Assembly (NCBI GenBank): GCA_030998225.1
Contig: JAPYXD010000711.1
Coordinates: forward strand, 1,860,001-1,924,000
Direction: 5' to 3'
Origin: Diplolepis rosae
Lineage: Eukaryota; Arthropoda; Insecta; Hymenoptera; Diplolepididae
DNA length: 64,000 nucleotides
The translations under genes were made by a program, and so were the position numbers. Below the pieces are notes generated by a model that saw only the letters and a program-made list of their open reading frames with translations, made no database searches and was not told the origin of the DNA. This document shows, in pieces, positions 32,286-42,476 of this stretch (positions within the stretch are counted from its first letter, which is position 1; every line of letters begins with the position of its first letter).

Positions 32286-32813
32286 ATGGATACCCAACCT
32301 ATACCAAGGACTTCAGCCTCCATGAATTTAAGAGCAATAGAAGAATCAAAATCACAAAAAGACACGTATAAAACAAAAACCTTAGGTATCATTAATTACG
32401 TAAGAATTTTGAGAGATTTAACAAATAAATACGGACTCGAAGAACCAGAATTTCTAACCTATAAAGATTTTGACATTGACAAAAGGATAATTTTTACATC
32501 ATACTGTAGAGTAGAAAACCAAACAGTAATAGCTACAGGAACTATAGCGATAATAACCGAAAACGAAGCAGCATTCAAGCAAATAAAATTGATACAAGAA
32601 AATTACGACCTTCGTGAAGAAAAATATGAAAATTTAGAAACACAAAAAACTAAATTCCAAAATAAGAGCACTCAAACAGATTTTCACCCAAGATTGGTAC
32701 CCTTTTGTAAAACATGTAAAAGCTTCAACCACACCTCATACAATTGTTCAAAGAAAACAACGAAAACTAAAAAGCCGACAATTTTTAGGAAATTTTTAAA
32801 GCTCTTTGCATAA
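32286..32813 (+). CDS. dsRBD-like protein with CCHC knuckle, element B (175 aa)
   Basis: Intact ORF from the first ATG. Residues about 37-104 again show the dsRNA-binding layout: helix YVRILRDLTNKYGL, strands EPEFLTYKDF, IIFTSYCRVE, TVIATGTIAII, and helix NEAAFKQIKLI. The AK motif of the last helix is absent, so RNA binding by this domain is uncertain. A retroviral-type zinc knuckle CKTCKSFNHTSYNC (Cys141, Cys144, His149, Cys154) follows, then a basic Lys/Thr tail ending RKFLKLFA. The gene adjoins the tandem-dsRBD gene and may have arisen from it by duplication with a knuckle added from gag. It probably binds RNA; the partner is unknown. Confidence 0.6.
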   Translation: MDTQPIPRTSASMNLRAIEESKSQKDTYKTKTLGIINYVRILRDLTNKYGLEEPEFLTYKDFDIDKRIIFTSYCRVENQTVIATGTIAIITENEAAFKQIKLIQENYDLREEKYENLETQKTKFQNKSTQTDFHPRLVPFCKTCKSFNHTSYNCSKKTTKTKKPTIFRKFLKLFA

Positions 32814-32850
32814 TCAAAATATCACCTATGAATTCATTTTAACAAATAAA

Positions 32851-32897
32851 TTTTCTTTCAGGTTACATACTAATACAATCTATTTTTCTTGTTTTAG
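32851..32897 (+). promoter_or_regulatory. Two splice-acceptor-like sites before env of element B
   Basis: Two tracts, ttttctttcAG (AG at 32860-32861) and tatttttcttgttttAG (AG at 32896-32897), stand 60 and 25 bases before the env ATG at 32922. Spliced env RNA is the rule in errantiviruses. No donor site was pinned down. Confidence 0.5.
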
Positions 32898-32921
32898 GAC
32901 ACAACCAGCCGAGAAAGTGCC

Positions 32922-34613
32922 ATGTATGAAAAAATACTATTCCTTCTCAATTTTTGCACAATCCTTAATTCAATTTTTGTCCAAAAATCCAACCTCAATC
33001 ACTATTATACAAAAACTAAATTCGAAAATTCAACGGGACTCTATTTTGAACCAATCGAAAAGATACAATTTTTTAAAGAAGAAAGTTACCTAATATCCTA
33101 TTTGGACATATACAAGATATTAAATATGCAAAGTTCATTAATTGAAATTTACAAAAATGCCATTCATTTCTGTAAAAACATTCAAGAAAACATATACTGT
33201 ATCAAAGAATATAGTAATAAAAGATTCAATAGCCAAAAATCCAAGACAGCAAACTTAATAGAAAAAATCTACTACCTATTTAACGATACTAAAATAATAA
33301 TTCCAAAATATTTACCACATTTTATAAAAGATAACTTTGAACTTGAAGGAGAAATAATTAATATTTTTAAAGACGCTAAATACAATTCATATTTATCTTC
33401 ACACCCTTTGAATAATACAATGACAAACTTTAATACTACTTTCAACATAATAAGTATTTACAATTTTTGGATACAAGATTACCCAGAATATAAAAACGAT
33501 AAAAAATCTAGAGCAATAGAATGGCTAAATGATATACTTGACTTATTTGATAAATATCTTCTATATCTTCAAGAAATATTCGAATTATTGATTTATGCAA
33601 AAAATGAACTTTGGCGTCCCGAATTCTTTGATCCATCAACATTTAATTCATATCAACAAAATTTAAAACAAGATTTCATTAATTTTAATTTATCAGAAAT
33701 AATAAAATATTCAAAAATTCAATACCTTATATATCAACACCAATTAATTTTAACACTGAGTACTCCAAGCATTGGAAGAAATGAATTTCAAATTTATAAA
33801 ATTCATCCTTTACCTATAAACCACGACCTTCCTATTAATCCCAAACCAACTATATTTTTGAAACCTGAAACGCAATATATAGGAATTTCTGATGACAAGA
33901 AAAATTACTTCATTTTAGATGATAATTACTTAAATTCATGCAGTAACATAAAACAAAGAATCATTTGCAATAATATACCTACTCTTCTTAATATCAACAA
34001 AAACCCAACCTGCGAAACTTCGTTATTCATAGGTTCTTTTCCTAATCTTTGCAACTATATCATATATTTCAAAAATCATCCAATTTTAGTACCACTAAAA
34101 TCCCACGATGCATGGCTATATTCTTCTTCTTCTCTCCAACAGATAAAACTAGAATGTCCACAGGAACCAAATATAATGATTAACCTCTTAGATAACGGAA
34201 TACTTCAAGTTAATCAAGAATGTCAAATAAGCGACTCTTTACCCTTTATCAAATCCAAAAATCTCAATAATTTTAATATAAACATTATCACACCTCCATT
34301 CGAAATACCGCTAAAAACAATCGCACCACATTTAAATCAAATATCGATCGAAAATCCGTTACACCTCGAAAAACTCATAGCAAAAAAGAAATTTCTTGGG
34401 AACATGCCCCTATCACTTCTCGAATTCGAAATGAGCATTCCAGACCAAATTAATGAAAATTTTTAAAAAATATTGCAAAATAAGGAAAACTACTACTACG
34501 ATCACATATTCAAATTAATAATTGGGTTAACTGTTACATTATCACTAACCATATTAATCATCACAATAATTACAATAAAACTATATCGATATTATCTTAT
34601 TATGAAAATATAA
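32922..34613 (+). pseudogene. env: F-type envelope protein of element B, frameshifted before the anchor
   Basis: The main ORF (514 aa to 34466) begins with a signal peptide (KILFLLNFCTILNSIF), then STGLYFEPIEKI, the same N-terminal motif as in the C and A envelopes. The ectodomain has Cys motifs (CSNIKQRIICNNIP, CETSLFIGSFPNLC) and the YKIHPLPI region that parallels YKIYPFPV in A. I see no RxxR furin site or fusion peptide at the place where A has HRRR. The transmembrane segment (LIIGLTVTLSLTILIITIIT) and tail lie in a shifted frame at 34480-34613, after an A-run. As it stands the protein would be unanchored. It served membrane fusion or attachment in the ancestor. Confidence 0.75.
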
Positions 34614-35039
34614 ACCTAGAAAATACACACTTACATTTAGATTCATTGGACGAAGAAACTACAGACAATTTAAAAAGAAGTAACAGTATACAAACTGTAA
34701 TCTTTATACCCAATTCAAACAACCAACTAGAACAATCGTAATTCATAATAATAATAAAATCCGCCAAAAGTAAAAACGTCAACTCTCGGCAAAAATCAAA
34801 AACAAATATGTCAGAACAACTAAAACTCCAAAGAACTATCATTACAACCGGAAAACGCAACGACCCGAACAGAGTAACGAAAATTTTAAAACTAGTCAAA
34901 GTTCCCTTCAAGAAAAACTCAAAAGGTATCATCCTAGTCTTAATCAAACACCCCCACCTATATAATATCATATACATCAAATGCATTTGAAAACTTGCTA
35001 ATAAAGAACAAATACCATTTTTTTTGGACAACACTAGAA
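34614..35039 (+). other. 3' end of element B, truncated
   Basis: The stretch holds a 60-codon ORF (34808-34990, starting MSEQLKLQRTIITTGKRND) of unknown meaning. No polypurine tract or LTR is seen before the GC-rich non-LTR sequence that begins at about 35040, so the 3' LTR of B is lost or displaced. Confidence 0.4.
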
Positions 35040-35076
35040 ACAGTCATCAGACTTTCCTATTGCGCTATCCAGCCGT

Positions 35077-35900
35077 CCTGCATCCTAGCAGACCATATGT
35101 TTTACGCAACAGCAGCGACGAAGGAGTATGTGGCGACACTTCGACGCATAATTGAAGAGTCTGAGAGGAGGAGTGAGGGGCGCATGCATGAGATGCGTGC
35201 GCTTATTAAGATTATGACAGCTGCCGTTGCGCGGCAGACAAACGTTAGTAAAGACGTAAAGAATGCGCTTCCACGATTGGAAGCGATAATAGACCACCTC
35301 TAGGAGGCCAAAAAGGACGAAAACGAGGCCAAGAGGAAGCTCACGTCCTTTGCCGCTATAGCTGGCGGAGGCAGCTCCAAAAGGCAGGCCTCCACCTCTC
35401 CATTGGCACCAGCAGAGGGTGCCAAATTGGCAAAAAAGAAGAAGGGGACTGCGGCGGTACAGAAACCGCCCTCCGAAGAATGGACCGTCGTTCAAAACGA
35501 CAAAAGAAGAAGAAGAAGGAGGGAAAAGGGGAGAAGGCGGGGAAAACACTGCCAGATCCCAAAACCTCCCGAAAAAAACGAGCGTAGAGGCGGCTTCGTC
35601 CTGAGGCGATCGCGCTCAGACCTGCGGAGGGTAAAACCTACGCCGAAATACTGAGCGGGATTCGTAGCAAGGTCGACCCCAAAGAGAGCGGAACGGAAAT
35701 CAAAGCCGTTCGCAAAACTTGGAGTGGCAACGTCCTTATAGAGATAACGGAAACAACGGCCGAGGGGAAACAGGGCTTCACCGATGCCTTAAAGGAAGCA
35801 ATCTGAAAGTCGGGCAGCCCCAAGTGCTTCCTGTGCACAGGTGTGGCAGTAGGGCACGTAGCGGGGTCGGGAAATTGCAGGGTCTTCCGAGAAGCCCTAG
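35077..35900 (+). pseudogene. ORF1 (Gag-like) of the plus-strand non-LTR element
   Basis: Broken frames give a helical N-terminus (TKEYVATLRRIIEESERRSE), a basic Lys/Arg tract (NDKRRRRRREKGRRRGK) and a conserved core (KVDPKESGTEIKAVRKTWSG) that matches KVDPRKAGLEVLSIRRTRKE of the neighbouring minus-strand element. Most of the zinc-knuckle region is deleted; CFLCTGVAVGHVAGSGNC (about 35828-35880) is its end. The protein packages element RNA. Inactive. Confidence 0.75.
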
Positions 35901-35918
35901 CAAAATATGGCCGCTCCT

Positions 35919-38041
35919 CATAAAGGTTCTGCAGGGGAATTTGAATAGAAGCAGGACGGCCCAGGACCTGCTTGCTCAGATCTGTCTCGAGAAGAACGCT
36001 GACATAGTGATCGTCAGCGAACAGTACCGAGACAGCACTGAGGCAGGCTGGTTTCGCGACGTCCTCGGTATAGCAGCCATCTGGATTCCTGACACGCGGC
36101 GACATTTGGTGTCGCATCACGGGTCGGGAAGAGTCTATGTCTGGGTGAGATGCAGCCAGATAAATTTCATCAGCTGCTTCCTCACCCCAAATGCGAGCAT
36201 AGGTGACTTCCAGGCAAAGCTAGATTGCCTGGAAGACGCAGCCATAGACATGGAGGGGGAGCTGATAGTGGCCGGAGATTTTAACGCCAAAGCCCTCGAG
36301 TGGGGCGAAAGGCAGCCCGACTCAAGAGGCGGACGTGTCCTGGACTTAGCGTCCAGGCTGGGGCTAGTGGTTCTAAACACTGGCTCCACGTCCACCTTCA
36401 GGAGGGTTGGCTACAGGGAGACGATCCCGGATGTCTCCCTGGCGACGGAAAGCCCGGTGGCGCATGTGCAGGACTGGCAGGTGATCGAGGACTTTACGGC
36501 CAGCGATCACCAGTACATCACGTTCCGCGTTCGTGATGGAACGCCGTCCGGGCTGCTGCACAAAGCGGCCCTCCCCCAGGTGGAACGTCAAAGAAATGGA
36601 TATCGAGAGGCCGTCTCTGGCCCTAGAACGCGGTTAGCAGACCCTAGCCGAAAAAGAGGATGGAGCTGTGTCTCCAGCGTGGGCCGAAGTGGTGACAAGC
36701 ATGATAATGCGATTGATCCACCAGGCCTGCGCGGAGGCTATACCGAGGAGTAGAGCACGCGATAGCAAGCGTCCTGCTTATTGGTGGACAGATGAAATTG
36801 CGGCGCTCCGAAGGAAGTGCCTAAGATGCAGGCGCGTGGCTCAACGAGCCAAAAAGAGCGACCGCAATGCGGCCCTGAGAAGAGACGAATATCTGGTGGC
36901 GAAGAGAGCCCTAGGTCGGGCCATCAAAGCCAGTAAGCACCGATGCTGGAACAGACTGCGGGATGATCTGAAAAACGATCCGTGGGGACTAGGGTATAAA
37001 ATCGTGATGCGGAAACTCGGGGCTTTCGCTAAGAATGCCCCGATGGAAGCAGAAACGATGGACAGGATTGTCGATGCCCTATTCCCCACTCATCCAAAGC
37101 GGTCTGAGGATCCACGGAAACCGGAAAACCTGGAGGCTCCACCATTCACACTGGTGGAGCTCAGAAGAGCTGTGTGTTCATTGAAGAACAGAAAGGCTCC
37201 GGGTCCGGATGGATTGCCGGCTGAAGTGCTGAAGGCAGTAGCGAGGAGTCATCCGGAGCTCTTGCTTAACATGTACAACTCTGGCCTTAGGGCGGGTGTT
37301 TTTTACTCCCGCTTGAAGGAGGCGAGGCTTGTGCTGATAGGCAAGGGCAAAGGACCCGTAGATGCGCCGTCGTCTTACAGACCTCTGTGCATGCTGGACA
37401 CTGCCGAGGAAGCTCCTGGAGAAGCTGGTGAGACCGCGTCTCCAAGCCGCGCTGAAAGCGGCCGGAGACCTGTCCGAGAGGCAATACGGCTTTCGGACGG
37501 GTAGGTCCACCGTAGATGCTCTCCAGGAGGTAGTGAAGGCTGCCAAGAGCGCGGAGAGGGTAACCATTACTCCAGACCCGTCTGCCTCTTGGCGATGCTA
37601 GACGTCAGAAGTGCCTTCAATTCCGTGAGGTGGGTTGACGCGCTGAAGACTCTGAAGCGGGACTTCCAGGTACCCCAGTACCTTCTCCGACTTATCGGAG
37701 ACTATTTGAAGGACCGCTTCATTGTCTATGATACAGAGGATGGCCCAAAACGCAAAGAGCTCACGGCGGGAGCGGCCCGAGGCTCTATCCTGGGTCCCGA
37801 CATATGGAACGCCTCCTATGACGGGATCCGTCGCATGGAAATGCCAGATGGCTGCTTCCTGATCGGGTACGCGGACGACGTGGCGGCTCTCAACTCCGCA
37901 AGTGATGTGGAGGCTGCCCAACTGCGTCTCGGTCAGGTAATGTGCCGTGTTCGCCGCTGGATGCTAGACCACTGGTTGGAGCTAGCGATGGCGAAAACCG
38001 AGATCGTGCTCCTCACGCAGAAGAGGATTCCCCGCTTCTAG
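35919..38041 (+). pseudogene. ORF2 (endonuclease and reverse transcriptase) of the plus-strand non-LTR element
   Basis: The AP-type endonuclease starts VLQGNLNRSRTAQDLLAQIC, then IVSEQY, GELIVAGDFNAKALEWGE (catalytic Asn/Asp) and FTASDHQYITFRV. The RT follows from about 37180 (NRKAPGPDGLPAEVLKAV, SYRPLCMLDT, RQYGFRTGRSTVDAL, MLDVRSAFNSVRW) with the catalytic GYADDVA at about 37866. Frames change at about 36600, 37400 and 37590. The C-terminal zinc region is missing because the element is cut at 38041. This enzyme nicks target DNA and primes reverse transcription on it. The R1/TRAS clade is suggested by the endonuclease start. Confidence 0.85.
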
Positions 38042-39129
38042 GAGGATCTCCGGATATGCTCCGATCACCTCTTTGAGGATTTCGTTCGGCACTCCGTCGA
38101 ACCCCGATCCCCGTCCTTGCCTTGAGCCTTCTGCCCGCTCTCTTTAGTTCCTCGAGAGTGAAGAGTTCCTCGCGCCGGACCACGCAGGAACTTCGGTCCT
38201 GCCTTTGGAACGGCTCCACGTGTGGAAACAAGCTTCGCACCATATACTGGACATGATCGTGATTATCCAGGCCCGGGGTCTTTCTTCCAGTCCCCAATTT
38301 CTTTGTAACTATTTTGATGGCGAGACCCCATGGGTCCTTCTCAACCTCTCCAATCAAGTCTTTCCAGCATTGAAGTCGGCTTCTCTTTATGCCTCGCCTC
38401 AAAGCTGCTTTCGCCCTTTTCCATGCCTCGTGCAGCAGAAGATCACCCTTTCAGCGAGTGAATGTCCGCCGCGCTGCGAGGCATTCTCGACGTAGGGTGG
38501 CCAACTGGTCATTTTGCCAGCACATTGAGCCCCTAGCTTGCCTGCGATTCCGGCGGGGCATCGAGCAGTCACAAGCTACGACAACCTTTTGCCTCGCCGA
38601 GCGCACAGTGTTCTCCAATGACCCAGCAGGCTCGACCCAACCAAGCTCATCGATGAGCCGGGTCGTCTCGAGATGGACTTTAAGTCTCTCCCTGCAGAGC
38701 CGTCTCGCGTTCCAGGAGGGGCACCTTCCTTCACTGACCCTACCCTTATCCACTGCTTGGCGCCCTTGTTCTAGATTGAACTCGATGCACTGGTGGTCAC
38801 TCAAGGTTGTCTCCGCGAGAACCGACCAAAACTCCTCCAGGAAATCCTTGACGCCCAAATCAGGGTTACAAATAAGGATGCCGGCCCTCCTTGATGCATC
38901 CTGATACCAAGCAGAGTTGCTGCTCACTAATGAGCAGCACATCGGCCCCCCTCTCCCTGGCAGTCTTCATTAGGAGGTCCTTGGCATCCTTCCCCCTTCC
39001 GAGGTTGAGCTGCAGGAACTTCAATTCCTGCCTCTCAACCTCCGAAGCTGTTCCCGGAAAACCGAGCAGGTGCCGCTCCCTGACACATGGGCGACATCTT
39101 TGTCGCCCCTGTCTACACATGTCAGGCAC
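38013..39129 (-). pseudogene. ORF2 fragment of the minus-strand non-LTR element
   Basis: Read leftward: the endonuclease start (LKFLQLNLGRGKDAKDLLMK, VLLISEQ), then a deletion to DPDLGVKDFLEEFWSVLAE-like sequence with TTLSDHQCIEFNLEQG, then the spacer before RT (MRRGIKRSRLQCWKDLIGEV, KDPWGLAIKIVTKKLG). It ends in the first RT motifs (GVPNEILKEV in another frame) at the junction with the plus-strand element. Same clade as its neighbour, but a different copy. Confidence 0.8.
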
Positions 39130-39837
39130 CTTGGTGGCGCCTTACAACCCCTGGCCAAGTGTCCCGTGGCGCCGCACCTCCAACAGACGTTTTTCCTGTC
39201 GGGGTTGCTGCAGTCCCGGGACCCGTGACCGCACCCAAGGCACCTGAAGCAGCGGGCGACTTCCGCGTGCTCGCGAATGCGGCACGCAACCCACCCGATC
39301 CTCAATTTACCTAGCTGAAGCAGACGCGCGGTTTCTGCCTCAGCCAGCCTGATCACTGCAGTCTTCACCCCACCAAAGCGGGTGAAGAGCCTGCAGGATC
39401 CGTCGAGTGCCGGTCTGTCCAGTGCTAAGCACAAGGCAGCCACGACCTCTTCTTTCTCAACGGTCTCGTCGAGGTCCCTAATTTCGAGGGACCTCGTCGA
39501 GACCAGGGCTGAAATTTGTGCTCTTTCCCCGACCGCTAGGTCGAGCTCCTTTCGGATGGCCGAAACGTCTCCCCCCGTTTTGAGGAACAGAAGGACTTCT
39601 TCCTTCCTGGTCCTCCGGATAGACAGGACCTCAAGTCCTGCCTTCCGGGGGTCGACTTTCGCCTTCATCTCCTTCAAGATGTCTGGCCGTCCTTCGCCGA
39701 CACCTTGTTGGCGTCGCCCGACCTGGCGGGCGAGGAGCGCTTCGTTTTAAATTTGGCAACAGTTCCCTGTGCCTTTTGCACAGGGTCCTTCGCCTTTTTC
39801 TCCAGATTATGTTGAACATTTGGGCGTATAATATCAT
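39021..39837 (-). pseudogene. ORF1 (Gag-like) of the minus-strand non-LTR element
   Basis: Two overlapping minus-strand ORFs. The longer (39677-39021) has the core KVDPRKAGLEVLSIRRTRKE, an RNA-recognition-like stretch (SLEIRDLDETVEKEEVVAA, RIGWVACRIREHAEVARCF) and zinc knuckles CFRCLGCGHGSRDC and CWRCGATGHLARGC, then a third Cys-rich motif (CLTCVDRGDKDVAHVSGSGTC). It overlaps the start of ORF2, the usual arrangement. The 5' end of the element is near 39840. The protein binds and packages the element RNA. Confidence 0.85.
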
Positions 39838-39840
39838 GGG

Positions 39841-42285
39841 TTTGATTTTGAATTTTTTATTGATTTTAATATTAGAAGTTTAATGGTAGTCATTAAACAT
39901 TAATTAATTAATTAATTATAAATAATTAATTAATTAATTAATTTTTATAAATAAATAAATAAATTTAATAACGAAGTATTAAATTTTGATGAATAAATAA
40001 ATTTTAATCAATAATTTTAATATATGAATATAAATAATATTCAAACATAAATAAACGTTAGACTCTCTTTCTACAAAGCTGAATTTCGGGATTATAAAAA
40101 AAAATAATAACAACGATTGTCTAGTTTATATGTTGACTCTACTTTACAATCCGAATCAATTTCCTCAGCAAATAAGTACTTGTAATAATCTTTCTTCAAG
40201 TTGAATTGAATTTATTGTTCATTATTTATATTTTTTCGTATTATGTAGATAGAAGTATATCCGAAACCGTGTGACGTGACGATCACGCCGTGATCCCAGC
40301 TCCCTCCTGATCCTGTAAAGAAATAAACAATAATTAAATAAAATTGAACAGCATGCTGGCCGGAAGGGACTCACCGACTAGTAATTATATAATATTTATT
40401 TAGCTTAAGATACTATATACAAATGCACTGATAAATGTACTTAATATAGAATAGAAAAGTTAGTAGGGTAGAAATAGAAAATATTAGGTAAGAGTATTAG
40501 AAGCAAGGAATAAAATGTACAGACCTTATAGTAGTTTCACTAGATGTCTACAGCATCAAAAGGGTTGAGGACGGCGATTCGACGTTTGTCCTGGTTCCAG
40601 TCGACGACGACAATTCCCTCGAGGACAGCTGGTCTCTCTAAGGAGGTTATGTAAACACAACCTACATAACACGACACATCAGAACTATATGTACACTTAT
40701 TCACCACTATGTCACTGCCGGCACGGAATCGAGAGTTATAACCACACCACCTAGAGTGGAGTACGCGATCACACGTTAGCGGAATATCGATCGACAATTC
40801 AATCGAATTGGAACTTGGCGGCAGATAAACTGTCAACACTGACAGCTGCTAGGCTAGTTCCCAAAGTAGCCGCGTGGGTACGCTATCTCTCGGACAAAGT
40901 GCTCGGCTGCAGCAATATGGACGCCACCTGTCGGCGGAATGAAGAAGGAGTGGGAGGAGAAGGAACAGCGGAACGGCAGAACTCGTTCAGGCAGCAAGCT
41001 GTCAACGGCAATTAAGTTTTAAAAGAATTTGAGTGCCTTTTTGCGAGGAAGGAGAGGAGTTGGTGCCGTGTTACTGCTATCCAAAGGAAATCAGCCAAGG
41101 CAGAGTAGACAATCGAACTCTCAGCGGAGTGTCTGGAGCTCAGGTAGGCGCCCGATCACGTCCTCTCTCTCGACAAAACTAAAAGCACGCTAAGGGCGGC
41201 CATGTTATAAGTTAGCTTTAGGGAATTCTATCCAGTAAATTGTAGTATTAAAATTATAGAGTAAAGGTAGTTTAGAGTAGATACTTGAGATTTGAGTTTA
41301 AATGTAAATGTTGTAGTTTCTTTAATCCTTGTGATTGAAGACAAGGACGCGGTCGGAAATAAGTTTCAGTAAATGAATAGGAGTTTTAAATTGTTAATGC
41401 TATATCTTTAAATAATATTTTGGAATATTTGAGTGAATATAAAATTGAGTAAATATAAAATTAGAGAAAACTAGTTTTAAGCATTTAGGAATTTGCCGTT
41501 TAGTGGAGAGAATTTGAGCTTGTCAACTTATATCGTATATTAGTAACATAGCATAGTTATGTCAAAGAAGGTTAAATTGAGTCGTGATAGTAGTTTCTAA
41601 ACTTTCAAATGTAAACAAGTTTAAATGTTGTGATGCGTAATTGCTGTAAGAAGCAATTGATGTTATTCAGATGAATATTTTATTAATAAATTAGGGTTAT
41701 ATTATTTTATCAATATCAATTCTACAAGTGTATAATTCATTTCAAAATTTCTATTGTTTGTGTTCGACCTATCCAAGTGTTCGCCCCCACGTTCCCCTCT
41801 ACCGACTTAACCGGGAATACTGGAATATTATTAAGTATTATAATTTATTAAGAATTGATTAGAGATCGGAATTGTTGGAAATAAAGTTAAAGTTGGAAAA
41901 ATTAATTTGATTCGGTACTATAGATCAGTACCTGGCGCCCTGCAAATAAGATCACGTTGGGCATTTGTGCGACACTTTCGCTGGCGTCTTCCCTCGTTAG
42001 TGAGACTGTCGTTACAACCGAATACAGGAGTACGTAAAAAAATCCTGTACTAAAATAATTTTAATTCATACCTATAAGTTCCTAATTAAAATTTATAAAT
42101 TTTTTGTAAATTAAAAATATTCAGAACAAAATTAAGTATAACATTTTTAAATATAATTTCAATTTTATTTAACCTTCGTAATATTTGAGTTCAATTTGTA
42201 TCATTATACACTATTTTCTTTAGGTACACGGAGAAACTCTTTATATTTTTATATTCTCTATATTTATATACTCTTTATATATTTC
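39841..42285. other. No supported gene; AT-rich, possible old LTR sequence
   Basis: It opens with TTAATTAATTAA-type simple sequence (39890-39990). A 99-codon minus-strand ORF (40839-40540) has no family that I recognise and no supporting context. Around 41931 the sequence TGGCGCCCTGC resembles a primer-binding site, so part of this stretch could be an old LTR, but I found no matching second copy. Confidence 0.35.
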
Positions 42286-42476
42286 GATTTAGGGAAAAAC
42301 GTATCACTCTAAGACCTTTTGTTAAAAAAAATACTAAACTTTAGAAGAATTATATGAAACTTTAGCATAGTTCATAACAAATTTCAATATAATTCAGACT
42401 AAAGCTTCATATCATTCTTCTAAAGTTTAGCTTTTTTTGACAAAAGGTCTTAGAGTGGTCCGTTTTTCACTAAATT
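42286..42476. mobile_element. Foldback MITE, about 190 bp
   Basis: Two arms of about 80 bp pair across a short loop: GATTTAGGGAAAAACG... at 42286 and its reverse complement ending near 42476. Both contain the CACTCTAAGACCTTTTG and AAACTTTAGAAGAAT blocks. No transposase. Confidence 0.8.

Larger units (their letters stand above)
21751..34990 (+). mobile_element. Element B, large errantivirus-like element with accessory genes
   Basis: About 13.2 kb on one strand: acidic ORF, gag, pol, CARD-only ORF, chuvirus-like glycoprotein, tandem-dsRBD ORF, dsRBD-like/CCHC ORF and F-type env. Only a handful of lesions are seen (one stop in gag, two near the end of pol, a frameshift plus deletion in the glycoprotein, a frameshift at the end of env), so it is younger than A, C or B'. 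The 3' LTR is missing because GC-rich non-LTR sequence begins at about 35040. A decayed relative lies at 56254-60925. An endogenous retrovirus with this gene set is not known to me. Confidence 0.85.
35040..38041 (+). mobile_element. R1/TRAS-like non-LTR retrotransposon, truncated
   Basis: GC-rich block on the plus strand in AT-rich surroundings, with ORF1 (Gag-like) and ORF2 (endonuclease and RT). It is cut after the RT catalytic region at about 38041, where a second element in opposite orientation begins. No 3' tail remains. Many stops and frameshifts. Confidence 0.85.

Noticed and set aside
35085..35549. Minus-strand ORF of 154 codons
   Set aside because: Shadow of ORF1 of the plus-strand non-LTR element, whose conserved motifs are on the plus strand.
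40540..40839. 99-codon minus-strand ORF as a gene
   Set aside because: No family resemblance, signal or context; it may be chance coding inside an old repeat.
41931..41960. TGGCGCCCTGC as the primer-binding site of another LTR element
   Set aside because: No LTR end, duplicate LTR or coding region could be tied to it.
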